NCBI GenBank assembly: GCA_964625335.1 | Contig: CAZVBE010000031.1 | Location: 1 to 18,315 of the forward strand | DNA length: 18,315 nucleotides | Source of the DNA: CAZGUG01 sp964625335 | Lineage (GTDB): Bacteria > Bacillota > Clostridia > Ch29 | Direction of reading: 5' to 3' | Shown here: in pieces, positions 7,184-15,481 of the stretch | How positions within the stretch are numbered: the first letter of the stretch is position 1 | Layout of the letters: the number at the start of each line of letters is the position of its first letter | The notes under the pieces: model-generated | Databases searched by the model: none | What the model was told of the DNA's origin: nothing | Seen by the model: only the letters and a program-made list of their open reading frames with translations | Program-made: the position numbers and the translations under genes

Positions 7184-7528
7184 TTAGCCCGGAGGCCAGG
7201 CCATATTCCGGCCGCCCATCAGATGAAAATGAATATGCCCTACCGACTGTCCCCCTTCAATACCGCAGTTGTTAACAACCCTAAATCCTTTTTCCGCTAT
7301 TCCCCTGGATTTGGCAAGCTCGCCCGCCACCATAAAACTGTGGGAAACAATGTCCTTATTATTGTCATCAACCTCAATAAGAGAGGATATATGCTCCTTA
7401 GGCATTATCAATATATGTACCGGTGCCTTGGGGTCAATATCATTAATGGCTATCACTTTGTCATCCTGATATACTATATCTCCGGGTATCTCACCGGCGA
7501 TAATTTTACAGAATATACAATCTGACAA
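7184..7528 (-). CDS. hinT: HIT (histidine triad) family nucleotide hydrolase, HinT type
   Basis: The product has 114 residues and starts MSDCIFCKIIAGEIPGDIVYQDD, the standard HIT/PKCI N-terminus; Cys4 and Cys7 fit the usual zinc-site positions. The active-site triad is intact as GHIHFHLMGG, with His98, His100 and His102. The ending MAWPPG is typical of the HinT branch, which hydrolyses adenosine phosphoramidates and aminoacyl-adenylates. The start is chosen as TTG at 7528 because AAGGAGG sits eight bases upstream. A GTG at 7537 is in frame but overlaps that ribosome site and so is unlikely to be used. It lies 41 bases after mtaB and just before the rpsU promoter. The gene is absent from this position in Bacillus subtilis as I recall. 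Confidence 0.95.
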   Translation of the reverse strand: MSDCIFCKIIAGEIPGDIVYQDDKVIAINDIDPKAPVHILIMPKEHISSLIEVDDNNKDIVSHSFMVAGELAKSRGIAEKGFRVVNNCGIEGGQSVGHIHFHLMGGRNMAWPPG

Positions 7529-7563
7529 AATATTCACCTCCTTATACGAAGTTATGCCGTATA
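7529..7563 (-). promoter_or_regulatory. Ribosome site of hinT with adjoining small inverted repeat
   Basis: On the minus strand TATACG (7563-7558), a nine-base loop and CGTATA (7548-7543) form a six-pair hairpin that ends directly at AAGGAGG, the site that sets the TTG start at 7528. The hairpin abuts the ribosome site but does not cover it. It may only be a spacer structure after mtaB; no T-run follows, so it is not a terminator. Confidence 0.4.
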
Positions 7564-7569
7564 GTAATT

Positions 7570-8919
7570 TTATTCAACAGCAGCCTCGCAATTCCTTCCC
7601 GTACATAAAAATTTTACGATTTCTCCTATCATGTAGTCCTCGCAGCTGGTCACAAGTTTGGTCCCGAGCAGTTGGTTGTTAAGCTCTGCCTGGGTGGGCA
7701 CCAATACCTTTATATAGTTGTCGGTCAGTCCTTCGTAATAACCCGCCATTTCGCTGTTTTGCTGCTCGTATAAAACTTCAAGGCTGCTTCCGACAAACCC
7801 GTCATGGAAGTCTTTGCGGCACTTTGCAGCAAGCTCCAGTAAGGCTTTGCTCCTGTCATCCTTTGTCTTTGTGCTCACCTGTGCGCCAAACCCCGCCGCA
7901 GGGGTTCCCTTACGGGAAGAAAATTTAAATATATGCATATTGCTAAGCTTAAGCTCCTGTAAAAACCTGTAGGTATCTTCAAACTCCTGTTCAGTCTCTC
8001 CGGGGAAACCTACCATCACATCGGTGGTAATTGCCACACCGGGCAGTTTTTTTCTGATCCTATTGGCTATATCCCTGTATTCTGCGGTGGTATACCTTCT
8101 GCCCATTCTCCTTAGGGTCTCGTCACAGCCGCTTTGAAGGGACAGATGAAAGTGTCTGCAAACCTTTTGCAGCTGCGATATTTCATCGGTGACATGCCCG
8201 GTGAAATACGTGGGTTCAACCGAACTGAGACGAATCCTGTCAAGTCCGTCAATCTTATGGACCTTTTTCAGCAGATCCATTAGGTTGACACCCGTTTCCA
8301 GGTCCTTGCCGTAGGAGGTGACATGAATGCCTGTCAGCACCACTTCCCGGTATCCAAGGGCCACAAGGCTTGAAACCTGCTCTATAACTTTACCGGGATA
8401 CCTGCTTCTTACCGGCCCACGGGCATAGGGAATAATACAGTAAGTGCAGAATTGGCTGCATCCATCCTGTATTTTTACATAGGCCCTTGTCCTGCCCCTG
8501 TGTTTTCGCTCCAATGCAAGTTCTTCATATCTTTCATCCCCGCTCAGCTCCCGGACAGCCCTCAGGGGCTGTGAGCTGTTCCGGGCCCTTTCGGCCAGCT
8601 CAACCACCCTTGATTTGTCAGCGGTGCCAATTACAATATCAACCCCCTGTATTGCCAGTACTTCATCGGGAGATACCTGAACGTAACAGCCTATCACAAC
8701 GACAACGGCCCCGGGGTTTGTTTTTTTTGCTCTTCTTATAACCTGTCTTGATTTGCTGTCCCCGTGATGGGTCACAGTACATGTGTTTATCACGTACACA
8801 TCCGCCGGGCGGTCAAAATCCACTACCCGGTATCCCTCCCGTATAAAAAGCTCCTCTATCGCCTGGGTCTCATACTGATTTACCTTGCATCCCAAAGTGT
8901 AAAATGCCACCGATTTCAT
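7570..8919 (-). CDS. mtaB: tRNA N6-threonylcarbamoyladenosine 37 methylthiotransferase MtaB
   Basis: The product has 449 residues, normal for the family. An N-terminal UPF0004 domain carries three iron-sulfur ligands: Cys11 in TLGCKVNQYE, Cys47 in INTCTVT and Cys78 in VIGCYV. The radical SAM core has Cys154, Cys158 and Cys161 in DGCSQFCTYC. A TRAM-like tail follows from about residue 380. The KVNQYETQ signature and the position after dnaJ-prmA-rsmE favour MtaB (YqeV), which makes ms2t6A at position 37 of ANN-decoding tRNAs, over MiaB or RimO. The ATG at 8919 directly follows the rsmE TAG stop with no gap and has GGGAGG upstream inside rsmE, so translation is probably coupled. It is the last gene of the heat-shock operon core. 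Confidence 0.96.
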   Translation of the reverse strand: MKSVAFYTLGCKVNQYETQAIEELFIREGYRVVDFDRPADVYVINTCTVTHHGDSKSRQVIRRAKKTNPGAVVVVIGCYVQVSPDEVLAIQGVDIVIGTADKSRVVELAERARNSSQPLRAVRELSGDERYEELALERKHRGRTRAYVKIQDGCSQFCTYCIIPYARGPVRSRYPGKVIEQVSSLVALGYREVVLTGIHVTSYGKDLETGVNLMDLLKKVHKIDGLDRIRLSSVEPTYFTGHVTDEISQLQKVCRHFHLSLQSGCDETLRRMGRRYTTAEYRDIANRIRKKLPGVAITTDVMVGFPGETEQEFEDTYRFLQELKLSNMHIFKFSSRKGTPAAGFGAQVSTKTKDDRSKALLELAAKCRKDFHDGFVGSSLEVLYEQQNSEMAGYYEGLTDNYIKVLVPTQAELNNQLLGTKLVTSCEDYMIGEIVKFLCTGRNCEAAVE

Positions 8920-9669
8920 CTAAATGCCTCCCAAATCTCCGAACCGGTACATAAGAATTGCCGTAATTATCATACCGGCGGTCTCGGTCCTGAGTATCCT
9001 GGGCCCAATCTTTATGGTATTAATCCCCATACTCTGCGCCTCGTTTATTTCATCCTCGCCGAACCCGCCTTCGGGACCTATCATTATCGCAATATTCCTA
9101 TAGTCTCCCCTTACGCCGGGTATTGAATCTATCGAACGGCTTTTTTCTCCGGCATGGGGTAAAATGGCAAGGCTGTATTTCTGCATGGCTTCAAGGGCAG
9201 AGGTAAACCCGATCGGGGGCTCCACAACGGGTATCCTGCCGCGTCGGCATTGTTTTGCGGCCTCTGCTGCTATCCGCTGCCACCGCCCAACCTTTTTCCG
9301 GACATCCCTTTCGTCCCCCATCCTTACAATGGTGCGGGAAGTTATCACCGGTACGAACCTTACGACTCCAAGCTCGGTACCTTTTTGGATAATAAACTCC
9401 ATCTTTGTCCCTTTGGCAACAGCCTGGTACAGTATGATTTCGGTATCCGCCTCGGTACCCGTCCCTTCTGCCCTGCCCAGCCTGACCCAAACTTCATCCC
9501 TGTCAATCTTTTCTATGGTGCCGTAATAATCGGTGTTTTGACCGTCACAAACCACCACCTCATCACCGCCCCTGAGCCTTAAAACTTTGGCAATATGTTT
9601 TACATCATCGCCTGCAATTTTCACCTGTTCTCCGTCTATATGCCCTTTGTCCACATAAAACCTGTTCAT
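8920..9669 (-). CDS. rsmE: 16S rRNA (uracil-1498-N3)-methyltransferase RsmE
   Basis: The product has 249 residues. An N-terminal PUA-like part (1-70) with HIAKVLRLRGGDEVVVCDG is followed by a SPOUT (trefoil-knot) methyltransferase domain. That domain carries the SAM-binding motifs IMIGPEGGFGEDEI (near 195-208) and IGPRILRTETAGM (221-233). RsmE methylates U1498 of 16S rRNA near the decoding site. The frame is open to 9708, but the ATG at 9669 gives the usual MNRFYVD start and follows AAGGGA. It lies five bases after the prmA stop. The order prmA-rsmE-mtaB matches B. subtilis yqeT-yqeU-yqeV. Confidence 0.96.
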   Translation of the reverse strand: MNRFYVDKGHIDGEQVKIAGDDVKHIAKVLRLRGGDEVVVCDGQNTDYYGTIEKIDRDEVWVRLGRAEGTGTEADTEIILYQAVAKGTKMEFIIQKGTELGVVRFVPVITSRTIVRMGDERDVRKKVGRWQRIAAEAAKQCRRGRIPVVEPPIGFTSALEAMQKYSLAILPHAGEKSRSIDSIPGVRGDYRNIAIMIGPEGGFGEDEINEAQSMGINTIKIGPRILRTETAGMIITAILMYRFGDLGGI

Positions 9670-9674
9670 ATAAA

Positions 9675-10616
9675 TTATCCCTTCATCCTTGCAGCCAGGG
9701 CTCTCCAATCATTTTGCCTTAGCTCCTCCACAATTTCCAGCCCGTTATCCTCAAAGGTCCTTTTAACCTCTTCAAGTCTTTCTCCTATTATTCCCGAAGC
9801 TATAAACATTCCTTCCGGCTTCAAATGTACACCTATCGTCCCGCACATTCTTATTATGACATCCGCTGCAATATTTGATACTATAAGGTGGGCCCTGCCC
9901 CGGACCCCGTCCAGCAGGTTACCCCGTTCCACCCTTATTACTTCATCCATTTTGTTAAGACTTACATTTTCCCCCGCAACCTTTACCGCCACTATATCTA
10001 TATCATAGGCCTCAACGGATTTGGCGCCCAGTTTTGCGGCGGTAACAGCAAGAATACCGCTGCCGCATCCTATATCGACAACCCGGTCACCTTTACTAAG
10101 GTATCTTTCCAGCAATTCAATACATAAAACCGTACTCTCATGGGTACCGGTACCAAAGGCCATCCCCGGGTCAAGAACGACGACAATGTCCTCCTCCCGG
10201 GGCGTATAATCTTCCCATGAAGGCTTTATTACTATATTTTGTCCTATTTTAACAGGCTTATAATATTTTTTCCAGTTTTGGGCCCATTCCTCATCCCCAA
10301 CCTGACCGGCGGTCAGTTCAAGAAAACCGAAAGCATTATGTTTATTCTTCATTGCCTTAAGCTTTCCCCGCACCGCAGCCAGCCTTTCATCCAGATCGTC
10401 CTCCAGCGGCAGATAGCCCTTGACTAAAACCCTGTCACCTTCTGCATTAAAAATGCCGGGGTCTATATAATCCCAACTGCCTTTCTGCTGCAGCAGTGCC
10501 CGGATATCCTGCGGGTCCTCTATTACCACCCCGGCTGCTCCCGCTTCGTACAGTATATTGGCTGTAAGGTCAGTTCCTTCGGTGGTGGTATCTATTATAA
10601 GTTCCATCCACTCCAC
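9675..10616 (-). CDS. prmA: Ribosomal protein L11 methyltransferase PrmA
   Basis: The product has 313 residues, the standard length. The N-terminal substrate-recognition part starts (M)EWMELIIDTTTEGTDLTANIL. The family motif DPGMAFGTGTHES is at 149-161, SAM motif I VDIGCGSG at 180-187, and the catalytic-loop motif SNIAAD near 248. PrmA trimethylates amino groups of ribosomal protein L11. The start is GTG at 10616, seven bases after GGAGG. The next in-frame ATG, at 10607, would be too far from that ribosome site. The gap to the dnaJ stop is 15 bases, placing it firmly in the operon. Confidence 0.96.
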   Translation of the reverse strand: MEWMELIIDTTTEGTDLTANILYEAGAAGVVIEDPQDIRALLQQKGSWDYIDPGIFNAEGDRVLVKGYLPLEDDLDERLAAVRGKLKAMKNKHNAFGFLELTAGQVGDEEWAQNWKKYYKPVKIGQNIVIKPSWEDYTPREEDIVVVLDPGMAFGTGTHESTVLCIELLERYLSKGDRVVDIGCGSGILAVTAAKLGAKSVEAYDIDIVAVKVAGENVSLNKMDEVIRVERGNLLDGVRGRAHLIVSNIAADVIIRMCGTIGVHLKPEGMFIASGIIGERLEEVKRTFEDNGLEIVEELRQNDWRALAARMKG

Positions 10617-10631
10617 TTTAAAGCCTCCGTT

Positions 10632-11774
10632 CTATACTCCAAAAGCATCCTTCACCTTGTCTATTATGCTTTTGTTGCCCTGGCCGGCTCCACCGCCGCC
10701 AATTTCATCGAACTTTCTTAACAGTTCCTTCTGCTGCTGGTTGAGTTTCCTGGGAACATCGACAATCACCTTAACATACTGGTCGCCTCTGCCCCTGCCG
10801 TTTAATCTCGGTATACCCTGACCCCTAAGCCTGAAGACAGTGCCGCTTTGCGTTCCTTCGGGTATTGTCTGCCTCACCTTACCGTCGAGGGTGGGCACCG
10901 CAATCTCATCTCCTAGGGCTGCCTGTACAAAGGTAATTGGTATATCGCAGTATACATTTTCGTTTTCCCTTTTAAATATCTTATGGGGCTTAACCCGTAT
11001 ATAAACGTAAAGGTCCCCCGAGGGCCCTCCCCTTTCCCCGGGTTCTCCCTCACCCCTTAGGGAAATAGCCGAACCGTTATCCACCCCTGCCGGTACCTTT
11101 ATTGTTAACGTACGGCTTTTCAGTGTCCTTCCGGTACCGCCGCACTCTTTACAGGGATCCTCTATTACCGTTCCCTGTCCATGGCATTTGTCACAGGTCC
11201 GTACCGTTTCAAACCTGCCCAGGGCAGTGTTCTGCCTGTATCTGACCTGCCCCGCACCTCCGCATTTATCGCATTTCCTGGACGAGGTCCCCGGTTTGGC
11301 ACCGCTGCCTTCGCAGACGCTGCATTTTTCATGTTTTCTCACCCTTATATCCTTTGTTATGCCAAAGACAGCTTCTTCAAACTCCAATTCCAGGTCCGCC
11401 CTGATGTCACTGCCTTTGCTGGGTCTTGTGTTTGCCCGTCCTCCCGAAAAACCTCCTCCGAAAAAGGTTTCAAAAATATCGCCGAAACTGCCGAAATCTC
11501 CAAACCCACCGCCAAAATCGCCGTATCCGCCAAATCCACCCTGGCCATTTGACGCTGCATGCCCGAAGGTATCATACTGATTGCGTTTGGACGCATCGCT
11601 GAGCACCTCGTAGGCTTCGTTTATCTCCTTAAACCTCTGCTCGGCCTGCTTGTCGTCGGGATTCATATCTGGGTGAAATTTTTTCGCCAATCCCCTGTAG
11701 GCCTTCTTAATATCATCCTCGGATGCATCTCTGCCCAGGCCCAGCACTTCATAATAGTCCCTCTTGTTGCTCAT
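10632..11774 (-). CDS. dnaJ: Chaperone DnaJ (Hsp40)
   Basis: The product has 380 residues and is a complete class I Hsp40. The J domain spans 1-70 with HPD at 34-36, which stimulates DnaK ATPase. A Gly/Phe-rich region spans about 75-115. Four zinc repeats follow: CSVCEGSG (151), CDKCGGAG (168), CDKCHGQG (194) and CKECGGTG (208), all eight cysteines present. The C-terminal substrate-binding domains follow. It delivers unfolded clients to DnaK. The ATG at 11774 follows GAGGTGAGG. A GC-rich hairpin in the 85-base gap after dnaK probably lowers or separates expression of dnaJ and later genes. Confidence 0.98.
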   Translation of the reverse strand: MSNKRDYYEVLGLGRDASEDDIKKAYRGLAKKFHPDMNPDDKQAEQRFKEINEAYEVLSDASKRNQYDTFGHAASNGQGGFGGYGDFGGGFGDFGSFGDIFETFFGGGFSGGRANTRPSKGSDIRADLELEFEEAVFGITKDIRVRKHEKCSVCEGSGAKPGTSSRKCDKCGGAGQVRYRQNTALGRFETVRTCDKCHGQGTVIEDPCKECGGTGRTLKSRTLTIKVPAGVDNGSAISLRGEGEPGERGGPSGDLYVYIRVKPHKIFKRENENVYCDIPITFVQAALGDEIAVPTLDGKVRQTIPEGTQSGTVFRLRGQGIPRLNGRGRGDQYVKVIVDVPRKLNQQQKELLRKFDEIGGGGAGQGNKSIIDKVKDAFGV

Positions 11775-11819
11775 AGACGCCTCACCTCAAATAATTGATA
11801 GTTATCCTCCTGTTGTAGC

Positions 11820-11850
11820 AAAACCGGCCCGTAAAACTCTTACAGGCCGG
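11820..11850 (-). terminator. Hairpin between dnaK and dnaJ (partial terminator or processing site)
   Basis: On the minus strand CCGGCCTGTAA (11850-11840), a five-base loop GAGTT and TTACGGGCCGG (11834-11824) form an 11-pair stem with one G-U pair. It is followed by only four T (forward A at 11820-11823) and then GC. The stem starts ten bases after the dnaK stop. The strong stem with a short T-run fits an attenuating terminator or an mRNA-stabilising 3' end for dnaK rather than complete termination, since dnaJ and four further genes follow with no obvious new promoter. Confidence 0.7.
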
Positions 11851-11859
11851 CAGTTTAGC

Positions 11860-13698
11860 CTATTTCTTGTCTTCGTCGTCAACCACTTCATAATCGGCAT
11901 CCACTACGTTGTCCTCTTCCCCGTCCTGCTGGTCCTGCGCCTGGCCCTCCGGCCCTGCGGCATTTTCTGTCTGTTTATAGAGTTTTGCCGACACTTCGTA
12001 AAATACCTTTGTAAGAGCTTCGGTAGCGCTTTTTATTTCGTCTGCATCGTCCTTACCGAGAGCATCCTTTACTTTTTGAACTTCGGCTTCTATATTCTCT
12101 TTATCGGCAGCTTCCAGCTTATCGCCCATATCCTTCAGCGTCTTCTCGCTCTGGTAAACAAGGGAATCCGCATTATTCCTGACTTCAATCTTCTCCTTTA
12201 GTTTCTTGTCCTCTTCTGCAAATTTTTCAGCTTCCTTGACCTTCTTCTCAATCTCTTCCTCGCTGAGATTGGTGGAAGCGGTTATGGTAATTTTTTGCTC
12301 CCTGCCTGTACCAAGGTCCTTGGCGAATACATTCACAATCCCGTTGGCATCTATATCAAAGGTAACCTCAATTTGAGGTACACCCCTTGGGGCGGGCGGA
12401 ATACCCGTCAGTTGGAACCTGCCAAGGGTAATATTTTGCGCTGCCATAGACCTTTCACCCTGCAGCACATGTATGTCAACGCTGGTCTGCCCGTCAGCCG
12501 CCGTGGAAAAAATCTGGCTCTTCTTGGTGGGTATGGTTGTGTTTCTCTCAATAAGCCTGGTGAACACGCCTCCCAGGGTCTCTATACCAAGGGACAGCGG
12601 TGTGACATCCAAAAGCACGACATCCTTTACCTCACCTGTCAATACCCCTGCCTGAATCGCAGCTCCTATCGCCACGCACTCGTCGGGATTTATCCCCTTG
12701 TAGGGGTCCTTACCGGTTATTTTTTTTACAGCTTCCTGCACCGCCGGTATTCTAGTGGAGCCTCCGACCAGTATCACCTTGTCTATCTGCCCGGGCTGAA
12801 GACCTGCATCCTTAAGGGCTTTTCTCATAGGTTCGGTTGTAGCCTCAACCAGATCGGCAGTCAGCTCGTTAAATTTTGCCCTCGTCAGGGTTATATCCAG
12901 ATGCTTTGGCCCTGAGGCATCGGCAGTGATAAAGGGCAGGTTTATGTTGGTAGACATAACTCCGGACAATTCTTTTTTCGCCTTTTCGGCTTCATCCTTC
13001 AACCTCTGCAGAGCTGTCCTGTCCTTCTTAAGGTCAATACCGTTTTCTTTCTTAAACTCATCGGCCAGATAATCTATCACTTTCTGGTCGAAGTCATCTC
13101 CGCCCAGCTTGTTGTTACCGTGGGTCGCCATTACTTCAAACACGCCTTCTCCCAGCTCTAAAACAGAAACATCGAAGGTTCCTCCACCCAGGTCATAAAC
13201 AAGTATCTTTTGACTCTCTCCCTTTTCCAAACCATAGGCAAGGGATGCTGCAGTGGGTTCGTTTATGATTCTTAAAACCTCAAGTCCTGCTATTTTACCT
13301 GCATCCTTTGTAGCCTGCCTCTGGCTGTCTGTAAAATATGCGGGAGTGGTAATTACCGCTTTTGTAATCTTTTCCCCAAGATAGCTCTCGGCATCCGATT
13401 TCAGCTTCTGCAATATCATTGCGGAAATTTCCTGAGGTGTGTATTCCTTACCGTTTATCTTACACTTATGGTCGCTTCCCATTAATCTTTTTATTGAAGT
13501 GACAGTACCGTCAGCGTTTGTTATTATTTGCCTTTTGGCTACCTGTCCAACCATTCTTTCTCCATCCTTTGAAAAAGCCACCACCGACGGAGTTGTCCTG
13601 CTGCCTTCAGCGTTTGGAATTACTACCGGTTCTCCACCCTCCATAATGGCAACGCATGAATTAGTGGTTCCCAGGTCTATACCTATTACTTTGCTCAT
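11860..13698 (-). CDS. dnaK: Chaperone DnaK (Hsp70)
   Basis: The product has 612 residues, the compact Gram-positive length. The ATPase domain opens with IGIDLGTTNSCVAIMEGG and contains VYDLGGGTFDVSVLE and ILVGGSTRIPAVQ. The interdomain linker VKDVVLLDVTPLSLGIETLGG leads into the beta-sandwich substrate domain and the helical lid. The C-terminus is acidic (EEDNVVDADYEVVDDEDKK). DnaK folds and protects clients in an ATP cycle with DnaJ and the exchange factor GrpE, both encoded alongside. The ATG at 13698 has AAAGGAGG upstream and lies 18 bases after grpE. It is expected to be under HrcA/CIRCE control with the rest of the operon. Confidence 0.99.
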   Translation of the reverse strand: MSKVIGIDLGTTNSCVAIMEGGEPVVIPNAEGSRTTPSVVAFSKDGERMVGQVAKRQIITNADGTVTSIKRLMGSDHKCKINGKEYTPQEISAMILQKLKSDAESYLGEKITKAVITTPAYFTDSQRQATKDAGKIAGLEVLRIINEPTAASLAYGLEKGESQKILVYDLGGGTFDVSVLELGEGVFEVMATHGNNKLGGDDFDQKVIDYLADEFKKENGIDLKKDRTALQRLKDEAEKAKKELSGVMSTNINLPFITADASGPKHLDITLTRAKFNELTADLVEATTEPMRKALKDAGLQPGQIDKVILVGGSTRIPAVQEAVKKITGKDPYKGINPDECVAIGAAIQAGVLTGEVKDVVLLDVTPLSLGIETLGGVFTRLIERNTTIPTKKSQIFSTAADGQTSVDIHVLQGERSMAAQNITLGRFQLTGIPPAPRGVPQIEVTFDIDANGIVNVFAKDLGTGREQKITITASTNLSEEEIEKKVKEAEKFAEEDKKLKEKIEVRNNADSLVYQSEKTLKDMGDKLEAADKENIEAEVQKVKDALGKDDADEIKSATEALTKVFYEVSAKLYKQTENAAGPEGQAQDQQDGEEDNVVDADYEVVDDEDKK

Positions 13699-13716
13699 GT
13701 TGCTCTTCCTCCTTTA

Positions 13717-14310
13717 CTATAATGCAACCTTTACCATACTGGGTCTTAGTACCCTTGATTTTATCTTATATCCTTTTTGGAGCACCTCCAAAATGGTACC
13801 CTCTTCCTGTTTTGTATCCTCCACCTGCATAACGGCATGATGGAAATTGGGGTCAAACTTTTCACCCTGGGCAGGTATTTCCTCCACCCCGTGTTTTGAC
13901 AGTATACCCTTTAGCTGTTTTATCACCATGTCTATGCCTTCCACGAAAGATGCATCACTGTCACTGCCGCTGTCACCGGCCGCCGCAAGGGATGCCCTTT
14001 CTAAATTGTCCAGAACGCCGAGAAAGGAAAGCATTATTTCTCCGGTAACAAAACTGTACATTTCGTCCTTTTCCCTGGCCATACGTTTCCTGTAATTATC
14101 AAAATCCGCCTGCGACCTTAACAGGCGCTCATAGTATTCCTGGTTCTTTTTTCTGCAGTCTGCAAGCTGTTCCTCAATAGAAAGCCCGTCCTCTCCGGTT
14201 CCGGTCTCCCCGTTTGCCTCCTCGGTTTGGTCCGTTTGCGGCCCGGCTTCTTCGTTTGTGTCCACCGCCTGCATGTTATCTTCCCTTATTTCATTGTTTT
14301 TGTCTCCCAC
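13717..14310 (-). CDS. grpE: Nucleotide exchange factor GrpE
   Basis: The product has 197 residues. An acidic, low-complexity N-terminal tail (1-45) is followed by a long coiled coil with LADCRKKNQEYYERLLRSQADFDNYRKR and a C-terminal beta-wing containing FDPNFHHAVMQVED and GYKIKSRVLRPSMVKVA. All are typical of GrpE, which releases ADP from DnaK. The start is GTG at 14310, with AAGGGTG about seven bases upstream. An in-frame ATG 12 codons later has no comparable ribosome site. The gene lies 58 bases after hrcA, with no hairpin in that gap. Confidence 0.97.
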   Translation of the reverse strand: MGDKNNEIREDNMQAVDTNEEAGPQTDQTEEANGETGTGEDGLSIEEQLADCRKKNQEYYERLLRSQADFDNYRKRMAREKDEMYSFVTGEIMLSFLGVLDNLERASLAAAGDSGSDSDASFVEGIDMVIKQLKGILSKHGVEEIPAQGEKFDPNFHHAVMQVEDTKQEEGTILEVLQKGYKIKSRVLRPSMVKVAL

Positions 14311-14368
14311 TATGCATCACCCTTATTCAATGTTCTAGTAGTATCCTCATAACGAATTATCCTTTTTA

Positions 14369-15394
14369 TTAATCTGTTTTAATTAAGCTGGAAATATAGC
14401 CAGCCATGAACTCGAGTACCGCCACCACCCTTTCATACTCCATTCTGGTGGGCCCGATAATCCCTATCCGGCCTACCTCTCTGTCTCCCGCCATATAGGT
14501 GGCAGTAACAAGGCTGCAGTCCTTTACAAAAATATTGTCCAGTTCGCTCCCTATGCTGACTATTACTCCCCTGCCCCCTATTTTGTTGATAATAGCTACC
14601 AGCTGTTCCTTTTGCTCGATTAACTCCAGAAGGTTTTTTGCCTTGGATACATCAGAATACTCGGGGAAGTTAAATATATTGCTCATACCGTCGGCGTAGA
14701 CTTCATCGTTTTTTATTTCCCCCAGGCTTTCGGTCACCAAAGGAATAAGTGTATCAAGCAGCCCGTATCTGTAAACCAGCCTTCTGTAATCCTCGGTGTC
14801 CACACACCGGTTCAGCTCATCAACGGAAATCCCCGTTAACATATCATTCACCGCCCGATTAAGGCTCTCCAGATATTCGGGGGTTACAGTGTCCGCCGTC
14901 TTAATAATGGCGTTTCTTACCGTTCCGGTATCCATCACAAGGACGGCAACAAGACTGTGATTGTCAATGGGTACAAAGTGTACATGCCGCAGCTTGCAGT
15001 TGTCAAGTTGAGAGCTTAATACCAGCGAAGTATATTTGGTGAGCTGGGAGAGTATCCTGGCTGTTTTCCTGATAATACCCTCAATTTCGTCTATTCTGTT
15101 ACCCAATTCCCTTATAATGGTCTCCTGTTCGCTGGGCGGCAGTTTCTTTGTCTGCATCAACCTGTCCACATAAAGCCTGTATGCCTTCTCGGAAGGTATT
15201 CTGCCCGCCGATGTGTGGGGCTGCTCAAGATAACCCATTTCCTCCAAGTCTGACATTTCATTTCTGATAGTTGCCGAGCTTATACCGAGTTTATATTTTT
15301 TGGCTATGGTTCTCGACCCTATGGGTTGTGCCGTAGAGATGTAGTCTGCAATAACAGCCTGCAATATTTTTAACTTTCTGTCATCTATCTGCAT
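14369..15394 (-). CDS. hrcA: Heat-inducible transcription repressor HrcA
   Basis: The product has 341 residues, full length. The N-terminal winged helix (about 1-75) carries SSATIRNEMSDLEEMGYLEQPHTSAGRIPSEKAYRLYVD, the HrcA signature. A GAF-like and dimerisation region follows. HrcA binds the CIRCE operator and represses class I heat-shock genes. Its activity depends on GroEL, which links repression to the load of unfolded protein; that is family knowledge. Here the gene is first in the operon it controls, with CIRCE 18 bases before its ATG, so it represses its own synthesis. A GGGGGGTG ribosome site lies between CIRCE and the ATG. Confidence 0.98.
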   Translation of the reverse strand: MQIDDRKLKILQAVIADYISTAQPIGSRTIAKKYKLGISSATIRNEMSDLEEMGYLEQPHTSAGRIPSEKAYRLYVDRLMQTKKLPPSEQETIIRELGNRIDEIEGIIRKTARILSQLTKYTSLVLSSQLDNCKLRHVHFVPIDNHSLVAVLVMDTGTVRNAIIKTADTVTPEYLESLNRAVNDMLTGISVDELNRCVDTEDYRRLVYRYGLLDTLIPLVTESLGEIKNDEVYADGMSNIFNFPEYSDVSKAKNLLELIEQKEQLVAIINKIGGRGVIVSIGSELDNIFVKDCSLVTATYMAGDREVGRIGIIGPTRMEYERVVAVLEFMAGYISSLIKTD

Positions 15395-15412
15395 GATTTC
15401 ACCCCCCGGTTG

Positions 15413-15439
15413 TTAGCACTCTCCTTCATAGAGTGCTAA
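15413..15439. promoter_or_regulatory. CIRCE operator (HrcA binding site)
   Basis: The perfect inverted repeat TTAGCACTC (15413-15421), nine-base spacer and GAGTGCTAA (15431-15439) is an exact consensus CIRCE. It lies a few bases downstream of the -10 box of the hrcA promoter, so bound HrcA would block RNA polymerase. In the mRNA it would form a hairpin just before the hrcA ribosome site. Confidence 0.98.
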
Positions 15440-15452
15440 CGGCTCTGTCATA

Positions 15453-15481
15453 AAAATATCACTAGCCCCTTATATTGTCAA
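15453..15481 (-). promoter_or_regulatory. Sigma-A promoter of the hrcA-grpE-dnaK-dnaJ operon
   Basis: On the minus strand a perfect TTGACA (15481-15476) is followed after 17 bases by TATTTT (15458-15453). Directly upstream, 15483-15501 is almost all A on the minus strand and could act as an UP element. The predicted RNA start, near 15446, lies just before CIRCE. This is the expected class I heat-shock layout: a vegetative promoter controlled by HrcA. Confidence 0.9.

Noticed and set aside
7543..7555. The 13 bases TATACGAAGTTAT equal one arm of the loxP site.
   Set aside because: The second arm and spacer are absent: the bases before it are the hinT ribosome site. No recombinase or vector sequence is nearby, so it is taken as a chance match.
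12295..12915. Long open frame on the plus strand, opposite dnaK.
   Set aside because: It is a shadow of the strongly codon-biased dnaK gene, with no ribosome site and no recognisable protein features. Frames opposite hsp70 genes have been misread as genes before.
14321..14344. A seven-codon minus-strand frame (MRILLEH) between hrcA and grpE, with AAGGA upstream.
   Set aside because: It is too short to support as a gene or leader peptide without conservation data, and no attenuator hairpin accompanies it.
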